A DNA stretch of 38,964 nucleotides from JAMLIO01 sp031412575 (GTDB lineage Bacteria; Bdellovibrionota; Bdellovibrionia; Bdellovibrionales; UBA1609), in contig JANODG010000161.1 in assembly GCA_031412575.1 (NCBI GenBank), forward strand, positions 1 through 38,964, written 5' to 3'. Both the position numbers and the translations under genes were made by a program. This document shows, one piece after another, positions 1 through 7,208 of the stretch. The notes under the pieces are model-generated. The model did not search any database, was not told where the DNA came from, and was given only the letters and a program-made list of their open reading frames with translations. How positions within the stretch are numbered: the stretch's first letter is position 1; the number at the start of each line of letters is the position of its first letter.

Positions 1-1754
1 TTGACGATTACAATGTAGGACAAAAATACGGTATTCCAACGGATAGCCCGGTCAATGAGGGTGGACTTTACACAGATGCGTTTCCAGAAATGAAAGGTGT
101 ATATATTTTTAAAGCTAATAAATTATTAGTCGAAAAAATGAAAGAGTCTGGTCACCTGGTTCACTATAGTTCTTTTGTACATAGCTACCCCCACAACTGG
201 CGATCTAAAACTCCTTTGATTTACCGTGCGACTCCGCAGTGGTTTATCAGTGTTGATGACGAGACTTTTAACATTCGTAAAAAAGCTTTAACTGCAATTG
301 AAGAAGACATTAAATTTTACCCAGCTTGGGGTAAGGCTCGCTTAAAAGCGATGATCGAAAATCGCCCTGACTGGTGTTTAAGTCGTCAACGCATTTGGGG
401 TGTACCAATCCCAGTATTTTATTGCGACGATTGTGAAGAATCTTTAATCGACGAAAAAATCTTAAACAATGTTGCTGATCAAATGGAAAAAGGTCAGGGG
501 ATTGAAGAGTATTTTGAAGCTCCGAAGAATCATTTCACTAAAGGTTATTCTTGCAAAAAGTGCGGATCAAAAAACTTTACAGCGTCACAAGATATTTTAG
601 ATGTTTGGTTTGACAGTGGAGTTTGTCATTCGGCAGTTCAGGATCGCCGTGAAGGTTTATCATCACCTGCTGATATTTATTTAGAAGGTAGTGATCAGCA
701 TAGAGGATGGTTTCAGACCAGCTTATTGTCATCGATCGCATCTAAGGGTCATCCGCCCTACAAAGCCTTAGTAACTCACGGTTTTGCCAACGATGAAAAA
801 GGTCACAAGATGAGTAAAAGTTTGGGTAACACTGTTGATCCTCAAAAAGTGATCAAAGAAAGTGGGGCCGAAATTTTACGTCTTTGGGTCGCTTACGAAG
901 ATTATGGTCAAGACGTCACTGTTGGACCTGAAATTTTTAAACGTGTGTCAGACACTTACCGAAAAATTAGAAATTCGATGCGTTTTTTATTAGGTGTAGT
1001 CGAAAAAATAAATGAATCCGAAATTATTAAATCGGAAAACTTGGATAAAGAATTAGATTTCGTCGATCGTTGGGCCTTACATGAGTTTAACGAACTGATC
1101 AAAGAAACCACTCAAAACTACGACAATTTTAATTTCTACAAAGTGTACCATTCGCTCAACCAATTTTTTACAGTTCAGCTAAGCGCAAGTTATTTAGATA
1201 TTCTAAAAGATCGATTGTATTGCGACGGACCTGATTCTAAAAAACGAAAGTCATCTTTAACGGTTTTGTTTCACATGACCCGCGAACTCACAAAAATTAT
1301 GGCCCCAATCTTATCGTTTTTAGGCGAAGAAGTTTTTGATTACTTACCCGGAACAAAAAAACAAAGTTTATGGTTAGAATCATTTCCAAAACCAAATCCA
1401 AATTGGGAATTCAAATCCGAATCCGAGGAGTTTAAAATACTTTTAGGCATCCGAAGCGAAGTCACAAAAAAACTTGAAGACTTAAGAAAAGACAAAATCA
1501 TCGGTTCAAGCTTAGAAGGCGAAGTGAAACTTACACTTGATGGTAACGACTTCACAGTGGCCAAAAAATACTTCGACCAATTAGACGAAATCTTCATCGT
1601 ATCAAAAGTTCATTTAGCCCAAGGTCCTGCAAGTGTTATTGCCCAAAAATACGAAGGCCATAAGTGCGAGCGTTGCTGGAAAATCTTCGAAGAGCTTAGC
1701 AAAAAACCTGACCACACAAACATCTGCGAAAGGTGTTCAGACGCATTGTCTTAA
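1..1754 (+). CDS. ileS: Isoleucyl-tRNA synthetase, 3' part
   Basis: Charges tRNA-Ile with isoleucine in the cytoplasm. The reading frame is open from base 3 to the left edge, so the gene enters the window already in progress; the internal ATG at 90 is not the start. Visible landmarks are the class I KMSKS signature (GHKMSKSLGNT, about bases 801-830), the DVWFDSG and GSDQHRGWFQ segments of the catalytic core, an anticodon-binding helical region, and a C-terminal zinc finger with two Cys pairs (CERCW and CERCSDALS). The last codons, including the final zinc-finger Cys, lie inside the left arm of a large inverted repeat (1732-1953). It is followed by lspA, a common gene neighbour. Recognition is certain; only the N-terminal half is missing because of the window edge. 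Confidence 0.98.
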   Translation, partial: DDYNVGQKYGIPTDSPVNEGGLYTDAFPEMKGVYIFKANKLLVEKMKESGHLVHYSSFVHSYPHNWRSKTPLIYRATPQWFISVDDETFNIRKKALTAIEEDIKFYPAWGKARLKAMIENRPDWCLSRQRIWGVPIPVFYCDDCEESLIDEKILNNVADQMEKGQGIEEYFEAPKNHFTKGYSCKKCGSKNFTASQDILDVWFDSGVCHSAVQDRREGLSSPADIYLEGSDQHRGWFQTSLLSSIASKGHPPYKALVTHGFANDEKGHKMSKSLGNTVDPQKVIKESGAEILRLWVAYEDYGQDVTVGPEIFKRVSDTYRKIRNSMRFLLGVVEKINESEIIKSENLDKELDFVDRWALHEFNELIKETTQNYDNFNFYKVYHSLNQFFTVQLSASYLDILKDRLYCDGPDSKKRKSSLTVLFHMTRELTKIMAPILSFLGEEVFDYLPGTKKQSLWLESFPKPNPNWEFKSESEEFKILLGIRSEVTKKLEDLRKDKIIGSSLEGEVKLTLDGNDFTVAKKYFDQLDEIFIVSKVHLAQGPASVIAQKYEGHKCERCWKIFEELSKKPDHTNICERCSDALS

Positions 1755-1953
1755 AATCTGGAATTTCTATTAATTGATACTACCCTAAAAGCCGAGTTCG
1801 GCTTGGACGGCCACATGCGCAGCTGTACAGCGAAGCATGCCGTGGCCGTTGTGGCTTGCGTATGCAAGCTTCAACCCAAACGTAGGTTTGAGGCTTTAAG
1901 GGTAGTATCAATTAATAGAAATTCCAGTTTTTAAAACAATGCGTCTGAACACC
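1732..1953. repeat. Long inverted repeat with multi-hairpin core after ileS
   Basis: Two 62-nt arms, 1732-1793 and 1892-1953, are reverse complements at 59 of 62 positions by hand alignment with no gaps. The left arm starts inside ileS (last seven codons plus stop), so the right arm is an inverted copy of the ileS end and the following 39 nt. The 98-nt interior is about 57% GC by hand count, far above the surroundings. It holds separate small hairpins: GCCG/CGGC (1791-1802), ACGGCCAC/GTGGCCGT (1807-1849, with GCTGTACAGC inside at 1822-1831), GCTTGC/GCAAGC with a 4-nt loop (1854-1869), and CAAAC/GTTTG with a 4-nt loop (1877-1890). It could act as a terminator or RNase III site, be a structured RNA, or be a fold-back replication scar; no T-run follows it. 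Confidence 0.85.
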
Positions 1954-2036
1954 GCTGTACGTAATATTTGGTTTTTTGATATTGTGAATGTAGTTTTATT
2001 AAATTAAGATTATAGTTTCTTCGAAAGGATTTTTCT

Positions 2037-2537
2037 ATGAATAAAAAGTATCTTTATTTGATCATAATAACTTGTTTGGTTGTTGCGGTTGATCAGCTTA
2101 CGAAAATGTACATCACGATGCACTTTAGACTTCATGAATCTTATCCGGTAATTAAAGATATTTTTCACATTACCTATGTCAGAAATACGGGTGCTGCTTT
2201 TGGAATTTTTAGAGATGCTAATATTGTTTTTAGAACTTTATTTTTTTTAAGCTTACCGCCAATTGCAATGGTCGTGATTTTCTTTTTGCTTAAATCAAGT
2301 CCCGATAAAGATGTGATTCAGAATACGGCTTTGTCGATGGTGTTTGCAGGAGCTTTGGGGAACTATATTGACCGTGTACGATTTCAGTATGTGATCGACT
2401 TTTTAGATTTTCATTACAAGCAAGCGTGGTCTTACCCAGCGTTTAACGTGGCAGATATGTCCATCGTTTGCGGAGTCATCTTGTTGTTATATTTCATGAT
2501 CAAAGACGAAATTAATAACAAGAAAAAGAGCGCTTAA
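2037..2537 (+). CDS. lspA: Lipoprotein signal peptidase (signal peptidase II)
   Basis: Inner-membrane aspartyl protease that removes the signal peptide from diacylglyceryl prolipoproteins. The 166-residue length is normal for the family. The N-terminal helix carries VAVDQLTKMYI, followed by the RNTGAAFGIF segment. The two catalytic Asp motifs are GNYIDRVRFQYVIDF and FNVADMSIV. Four hydrophobic helices are visible. The ATG start has an AAAGGAT ribosome-binding sequence about 8 nt upstream. The stop codon is 3 nt before the lgt start, so the two genes of lipoprotein maturation are translated from one message. Confidence 0.97.
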   Translation: MNKKYLYLIIITCLVVAVDQLTKMYITMHFRLHESYPVIKDIFHITYVRNTGAAFGIFRDANIVFRTLFFLSLPPIAMVVIFFLLKSSPDKDVIQNTALSMVFAGALGNYIDRVRFQYVIDFLDFHYKQAWSYPAFNVADMSIVCGVILLLYFMIKDEINNKKKSA

Positions 2538-2540
2538 AGC

Positions 2541-3305
2541 TTGTCACCTTCGTTTCAATTTCTAGGTTATCAATTTTCTACATATTTTGTGACCTTAGCC
2601 ATTGTGTACTGTATTGGCATTCAATATTTTTTTTCAAGACTGAAACGCTTCCCTCTGAAATCTTCAATCGGTGCAGACTTTTTATTAGTCCTTCTGATAT
2701 TTGGAATTATCGGTGCCAGACTTTTTTATGTTCTTTATCAAGAACCTGATTTCTACTTCAATTCGCCGAAAGAAATTTTACATGTTTGGAATGGTGGTTT
2801 TGTCTTCTATGGCGGCTTAATTTCTGCTTTTATATTTGGTGGCTTGTTCTTAAAATTAAAAAAACAAAATATCAAACTGTGGCTTGATGTCAGTGCGCCA
2901 GTTGCTGCTTTTAGCTATGGACTTGGAAGACTTGCGTGCCTATTTAACGGTTGCTGTTACGGAGATATCACCACACATGCTTGGGGTATAAAGCTTCCCC
3001 ATTTGCCTGGTCTTCGTCACCCCACACAGCTCTACGCAGTTTTTTATGAACTGATAGTTTGGATCGTGCTTTTGGTTTTGGAGCGAAAAGTTAATTTTTT
3101 TAAAAGTAACATCGGATCTTTATTTTTTTCGTGGTTGATCCTTCATGGTCTTGGCCGAATTATTATGGAGTATTTTAGGGCTGATCCGCGCGGGGATTTG
3201 ATCTTTAATCTTTCGGTTTCGACTATGATCAGTTTAGTTTTAATTATTTTAGGCATTTCATTATTATTTTTAAACATTCAAATGATTAAAAAATTAAATA
3301 GATAA
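2541..3305 (+). CDS. lgt: Prolipoprotein diacylglyceryl transferase
   Basis: Transfers diacylglycerol from phosphatidylglycerol to the lipobox cysteine of prolipoproteins, the step before LspA. The 254-residue protein is a multi-pass membrane protein with the family landmarks NGGFVFYGGLISAF, GLGRLACLFNGCCYG, RHPTQLY and the C-terminal FRADPRG loop. The start is TTG at 2541, only 3 nt after the lspA stop; there is no ATG in a suitable place and the N-terminal sequence fits the family, so a rare start coupled to lspA is the best reading. A purine-rich AGAAAAAGAG in the lspA end may serve as the ribosome-binding region. Confidence 0.96.
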   Translation: MSPSFQFLGYQFSTYFVTLAIVYCIGIQYFFSRLKRFPLKSSIGADFLLVLLIFGIIGARLFYVLYQEPDFYFNSPKEILHVWNGGFVFYGGLISAFIFGGLFLKLKKQNIKLWLDVSAPVAAFSYGLGRLACLFNGCCYGDITTHAWGIKLPHLPGLRHPTQLYAVFYELIVWIVLLVLERKVNFFKSNIGSLFFSWLILHGLGRIIMEYFRADPRGDLIFNLSVSTMISLVLIILGISLLFLNIQMIKKLNR

Positions 3306-3407
3306 TAATTAAATTTGGATTAATATCCAATGAATACATTAAAAATACGGCTTAAATTTAGGCTGTAACTAGAACTATAACTTGAATTAAAATGTTAAGG
3401 AAATAGC

Positions 3408-3863
3408 GTGGAATCTAAAATAAGTATTGTTTTAAAGTACGTGAAAACGCTTGCTCAAATATTTTTTATTATTTTCTTTTTTGCTGTAGTTCTTTCAATG
3501 ATGTACTCTAGTCGTCCAGTCGTAGAATCAAAGAAATTAAAACCGAATAGTGCTTTATGTTTAACCCAACTATTGTCAGTTTCTGATGGTGCATCAGATA
3601 AGCCTCCTTACGGGCATATGGTTTTTATTGATGACCATGGTTGTGTGGCGGACTCTTACTTTAAAAAAAAGAAAGCTACCCAAGTTTTTGGAGGCTATTG
3701 CCACGAAATATCAATTGGTTGGGAAGCTAACGGGTCAGCAAAAATAACCTGCGCTATCCCAATTAGTGACTTCGAAAAAAACGTGGTGTTACAAGTAAAA
3801 AAATATAAATCCACAGACATTCTTTTTGAATTTATTGATGAGGCTAATTTGAAAAAACAATAA
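3408..3863 (+). CDS. Small membrane-anchored periplasmic protein, unknown
   Basis: Not recognised. A 151-residue protein with one N-terminal hydrophobic segment (about residues 15-33, FFIIFFFAVVLSMMY) that could be a signal anchor, then a soluble domain predicted outside the cytoplasm. That domain has four cysteines (residues 51, 79, 98 and 115), suggesting two disulfide bonds. The start is GTG at 3408 with AAGGAAA about 5 nt upstream. It lies 102 nt after lgt in an AT-rich gap and may have its own promoter. Coding character is supported by the good ribosome-binding site and the signal-anchor-plus-globular layout; function cannot be assigned. Confidence 0.7.
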   Translation: MESKISIVLKYVKTLAQIFFIIFFFAVVLSMMYSSRPVVESKKLKPNSALCLTQLLSVSDGASDKPPYGHMVFIDDHGCVADSYFKKKKATQVFGGYCHEISIGWEANGSAKITCAIPISDFEKNVVLQVKKYKSTDILFEFIDEANLKKQ

Positions 3864-3977
3864 TGCGCAATAAAATTTAGCAAAATTAATTTCTGAAATA
3901 AGCTATCTAAATCAAACGATCTTTACGACTGTTCTAAAATGTTATCTCAAAAATTTTTAAAAAAAATATGGATTGAA

Positions 3978-4427
3978 TTAAAACAAATCCGAACTTTGCC
4001 ATTTCGACGGCTCTAAAATATGAACCGTGTTTTTATCCGTTGCTGCCACTTTCGCATTTTTAACTTTTTCATAAACCTTAGAATAAAGACTTGTTTGATC
4101 GTAAACATCACCATCACTTAGGTGGCCTAAAGCAATTTGAATACCTAAATTGTTGTTGTGAATATCCATCAAATCATAACTTGAATCTAAGTTACTTTCT
4201 GAAATTTTAGTCGCAATCACTACCAAACTTGGCGATAGATATTTAGCCACTAAAGCCGAAGTGTAGGTGTGCCTGAACGCATCTTGAGGACCACCCCGAG
4301 GCCCTTCAAATCCAGTGTTTCTGGAAATAAGATACATGCTTACAATGAATAAAACTGGCAGTGATAGACCAAAAAGCCCTAAGGCGAACATGAATCTAAT
4401 TTGATTTTTACTCATTTTAAGCTTCAT
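3978..4427 (-). CDS. Membrane-anchored protein with DAFRH and MDIHNN motifs
   Basis: A roughly 149-residue protein with one N-terminal transmembrane segment (LFGLSLPVLFIVSMYLI) and a soluble part containing GGPQDAFRHTYTSALV and MDIHNNNLGIQIA. The DAFRH...MDxHNN pairing resembles a widespread family of small bacterial proteins annotated as DUF6973 or phospholipase-A2-like; the His and Asn residues could form an active site, but no activity can be claimed. The start is uncertain: ATG at 4427 gives a typical signal anchor, while an upstream ATG at 4469 would add 14 residues; neither has a strong ribosome-binding site. It is divergent from the MepA-like gene, with the shared promoter region between about 4428 and 4535. 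Confidence 0.72.
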   Translation of the reverse strand: MKLKMSKNQIRFMFALGLFGLSLPVLFIVSMYLISRNTGFEGPRGGPQDAFRHTYTSALVAKYLSPSLVVIATKISESNLDSSYDLMDIHNNNLGIQIALGHLSDGDVYDQTSLYSKVYEKVKNAKVAATDKNTVHILEPSKWQSSDLF

Positions 4428-4525
4428 TGAAACGCCTATTTTTACCTTGTAGAATAGCTTAATTACCATTGGTCTTTTCTAATCGATTTTATTCTGCCTT
4501 CAAAAAAACGGCCTGTAAATTGCCT

Positions 4526-4531
4526 TATAAT
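4526..4531 (+). promoter_or_regulatory. Possible -10 box next to the GTG start
   Basis: A perfect TATAAT lies at 4526-4531, only 4 nt before the GTG start at 4536. Transcription from it would begin at or within a couple of bases of the start codon, giving a leaderless message. No clear -35 box is visible at 17 nt upstream, so the call rests on the hexamer alone. Confidence 0.4.
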
Positions 4532-4535
4532 CCTT

Positions 4536-6806
4536 GTGAAAACGCTTAAACCTCTTAATTTGATCTTAATAGCTCTGTCAGTGACGATTTTCGTCAATTG
4601 CAGCCAAAATAATGATGCAAAAATCAGTAAATTGCCTCAAATCATCAATGAAGATCAGGGCCTAAGGGAATTTCGCTTTAGACGTTACGACTGCTTACAC
4701 ATGCCGAACATCGAAACTGATGAAAACTGCACAAACAGCGAAGAGATCATCGAAGATCCAAGCGCCACAGCTAACCTTCGTGTGAACGAACTTACTCCTT
4801 GGCTACAAAACAAAGCTAGAACAGTTATCAATCCAACGATCATGTACAACGACACTGCTGAAAAGGTAATTGCGACTGTGTATTTACGCATGAATGATGC
4901 TCAAAATGTTCAGCAAAATTTTAAGTATAAATTTGAAGGTGATTTAAAATCTTTTAGATCTAAATTTAGAAGAACAGGCGAGCGCGAATATTTACGTTTA
5001 GTTAAAAAAGAATCTGAATCTACAGAAATCGTAAACGCAGTTATTTTTTGTTACGACAATCCTACATGTAAAGATATCACTTTGATCTTTTCGTTTTTAA
5101 ATTATGACAGCGAAGGCAAAAGCTTTATCGATTCGCGACCGTTCCAATTGGATCAACGAGAAGAAGAAGTTGCACCAACAGACACTTTACCTAAGCAAGC
5201 TGTAAGAACTATGGAAGCTCCGATCATCGAATCAGATATGGAAAGTGAAGACGAAGTTGAACCTGAATTTATTGATGAAGACCATACAGATCCAGCGTTT
5301 TCTGCAGGCCCGGTTGGACCGGCATTGCCGCAAGATAAAAATGATAACTTGTGTGAAGGCTTTGTTTCTGATGCAGAAGACTGCCCAGATTATCTTTTAG
5401 ATGCGTCAATTCCAAGACTTCCAGAAACCATACCTCCAGAAACTGAAACTTTAGAAGAAAGCCCAATTAAAGCTGTTGTAGATATAAGTATGCCGAAAGC
5501 TCCAGTCATGAACGACGAAGAAATTATTCGTCCTGTAGATGAGCAAGTATTTCCAGCTGAATCACGAGTATTACTTCCTGAAGCCCCCCGGTTGATTGAA
5601 CCTAATATAGATGTTTTGCCAAACCCTAATCAGACTTATTATGATATCAACCAGTATCATCAGTTTATCCTTCGCGAACGACAAATTCGTGAACAAGCAT
5701 TGATGGATGCTAAAGCCAAAGATCAAGGTACAGAAGCACCCGTGCGCGCGACTATCCAAGGCGGGGCCATCCCAAATTCTAACCCAGAACCGCAATCCGA
5801 TGAAGATGCTACGACAACGTCTTCAAGTGGTGTGTCTAAAGTTAGACCTAGAACAAGACCTTCAAATTTACTCACCAAACCCTCAACTCTACCGACAACT
5901 GATACAGGCATAAAAACTCCAGTCGCAGAAATTGAAAATGAAAAGCCTGTCATCACTGATGCATCAATAGCTATAAAACCTTCCCTAAGACCACAAGCTA
6001 GGCCCGAGGGCCTGGCAGAAAAACACCGCCTGCAACAGGAAGAACATGCTCGTTTAGCTGCAGAAGAAGCGGCAAGACTAGCAGCCATAGAAGCACAGCG
6101 TGCTGCCGCCGATGTTCCATTTGAAAGTGTAGACGGAAAGTTCACGTATGACTTAGGCCTTTGCGGAGATCATTTAGTTCAAGCTAAAAACATTGAATAT
6201 CATCAGGCCCGTGGTTACTACACAGATGGTTCACTTAGAGAAGCCACGCATTTCGGGGATTCTGACTACGATCCCAATTATCCGGATCCAAACAAGACCG
6301 AAAAACAATACTCGTCAGAAATCACGAAACAGGTTTTAGAATTCGCAGCCTGTGTTTTAGAACAAAGATACGGCGATGACATAAAAATAGTACTCAAAAG
6401 CTTTTCTGATCACAACGGTGGTCGTCTGGGTGGTCATTCGTCCCACCAAAATGGTTTAGATGTGGATGTATCTTACCCGCACTTGAATGGTCAGACTTCG
6501 GGATTCGATGACTTCACCAGCAACATGACTACAGCTCGAGTTAGCGCAGCCTTTGATTACGCAAGATTACTTTTATACACTGACCGCGTTCATGTGATGT
6601 TCACAGACAACAGAATCAGATCTAGATTTTGCACTTATCTTCGTGATCAGGGTAAATTATCTGAATTTAGAAATGTGATCGAAAGATTCATGTATAACGT
6701 TCGTCGCCACCATAACCACTACCACGTTCGCATGAAGTGTAATACGCAAAACGAAGGCTGTGTGGTTCAAAATAATTTCGCCGATGACGATTACTGTAGC
6801 AGGTAA
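4536..6806 (+). CDS. Lipoprotein-like protein with C-terminal MepA (M74) murein endopeptidase domain
   Basis: The 756-residue product has a signal sequence ending in FVNC, a possible but imperfect lipobox (Asn before Cys22). Residues about 30-230 form a domain I do not recognise. Residues about 230-490 are acidic and Pro-rich with repeated RPRTRPS/SLRPQARPE motifs, and residues about 490-530 form an Ala/Glu/Arg-rich coiled coil. The last 220 residues match penicillin-insensitive murein endopeptidase MepA: GGHSSHQNGLDVDV supplies His634, His637 and Asp642/644, and HHNHYHV near the end supplies His725-730, so the zinc ligands appear intact. The family cuts D-Ala-meso-DAP cross-links in peptidoglycan. 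E. coli MepA is about 270 residues, so this protein carries a very large extension, probably a tether or spacer to reach peptidoglycan from a membrane. The GTG start has no evident ribosome-binding site. Confidence 0.88.
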   Translation: MKTLKPLNLILIALSVTIFVNCSQNNDAKISKLPQIINEDQGLREFRFRRYDCLHMPNIETDENCTNSEEIIEDPSATANLRVNELTPWLQNKARTVINPTIMYNDTAEKVIATVYLRMNDAQNVQQNFKYKFEGDLKSFRSKFRRTGEREYLRLVKKESESTEIVNAVIFCYDNPTCKDITLIFSFLNYDSEGKSFIDSRPFQLDQREEEVAPTDTLPKQAVRTMEAPIIESDMESEDEVEPEFIDEDHTDPAFSAGPVGPALPQDKNDNLCEGFVSDAEDCPDYLLDASIPRLPETIPPETETLEESPIKAVVDISMPKAPVMNDEEIIRPVDEQVFPAESRVLLPEAPRLIEPNIDVLPNPNQTYYDINQYHQFILRERQIREQALMDAKAKDQGTEAPVRATIQGGAIPNSNPEPQSDEDATTTSSSGVSKVRPRTRPSNLLTKPSTLPTTDTGIKTPVAEIENEKPVITDASIAIKPSLRPQARPEGLAEKHRLQQEEHARLAAEEAARLAAIEAQRAAADVPFESVDGKFTYDLGLCGDHLVQAKNIEYHQARGYYTDGSLREATHFGDSDYDPNYPDPNKTEKQYSSEITKQVLEFAACVLEQRYGDDIKIVLKSFSDHNGGRLGGHSSHQNGLDVDVSYPHLNGQTSGFDDFTSNMTTARVSAAFDYARLLLYTDRVHVMFTDNRIRSRFCTYLRDQGKLSEFRNVIERFMYNVRRHHNHYHVRMKCNTQNEGCVVQNNFADDDYCSR

Positions 6807-6845
6807 CTCGTTAATTAATTAATTAAATTCAAAATTCTAAACTTA

Positions 6846-6868
6846 ATGACCGAATTATAAGCGGTCAT
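6846..6868. terminator. Hairpin after the MepA-like gene
   Basis: ATGACCG (6846-6852) and CGGTCAT (6862-6868) form a perfect 7-bp stem with a 9-nt loop, 40 nt after the stop codon. No T-run follows, so it may be a weak terminator, a processing site or a palindromic operator. Confidence 0.4.
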
Positions 6869-7013
6869 CTGTTACCTTTACATATTTCCACAAGATAATG
6901 TGAAGAATAAAATCGGCAGCAACAACTTACGTTAAATTATTCAAAAGAGTAAGCGCCGCAGAAAACAAAATTAAGAAAATCTAAAAAATAATTTGTAAAA
7001 AGATAAAATTTTA

Positions 7014-7062
7014 ATCTTAAGGGAATCTTAATTCCGAAACTAATATCTTAAGATTATCTTAA
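7014..7062. promoter_or_regulatory. Four ATCTTAA heptamers, possible operator array
   Basis: ATCTTAA occurs at 7014-7020, 7025-7031, 7045-7051 and 7056-7062. Starts are 11, 20 and 11 bp apart, close to whole helical turns, and each pair reads ATCTTAAGNNNATCTTAATT. The third copy extends to the palindrome ATCTTAAGAT. This lies about 150-195 bp upstream of the RHS start and looks like a site for a repressor or activator; the AT-rich context makes chance partly possible. Confidence 0.45.
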
Positions 7063-7208
7063 TTTTGTTTACATATTCTTATTAAATTTTAATTTATGGT
7101 CCAGAAAATATATTCTTAACAAAATTCTAAATTGAACAATTACTTTAAATTCATAATCCTAAATATGAAATTTTATTTATGTTTTTAATTTTAAATGAAA
7201 GGGGCCTT

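Larger units (their letters stand above)
6807..7208. other. AT-rich intergenic region upstream of the RHS gene
   Basis: About 400 nt without a convincing gene. It contains TTAATTAATTAATTAA near its left end (about 6811-6826), a 7-bp hairpin at 6846-6868, four copies of ATCTTAA at 7014-7062, and a very AT-rich stretch before the RHS start that presumably holds the promoter, although no single -35/-10 pair stands out. Confidence 0.6.

Noticed and set aside
1755..2036. Inverted repeat as an insertion sequence with a transposase
   Set aside because: The interior is only 98 nt with no reading frame, and the left arm is native ileS coding sequence, so it is not an autonomous element.
5723..6145. 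140-residue minus-strand frame inside the MepA-like gene
   Set aside because: It is the antisense of a repetitive Ala/Glu/Pro-rich coding region, which commonly leaves the opposite strand open; it has no ribosome-binding site and no recognisable domain.
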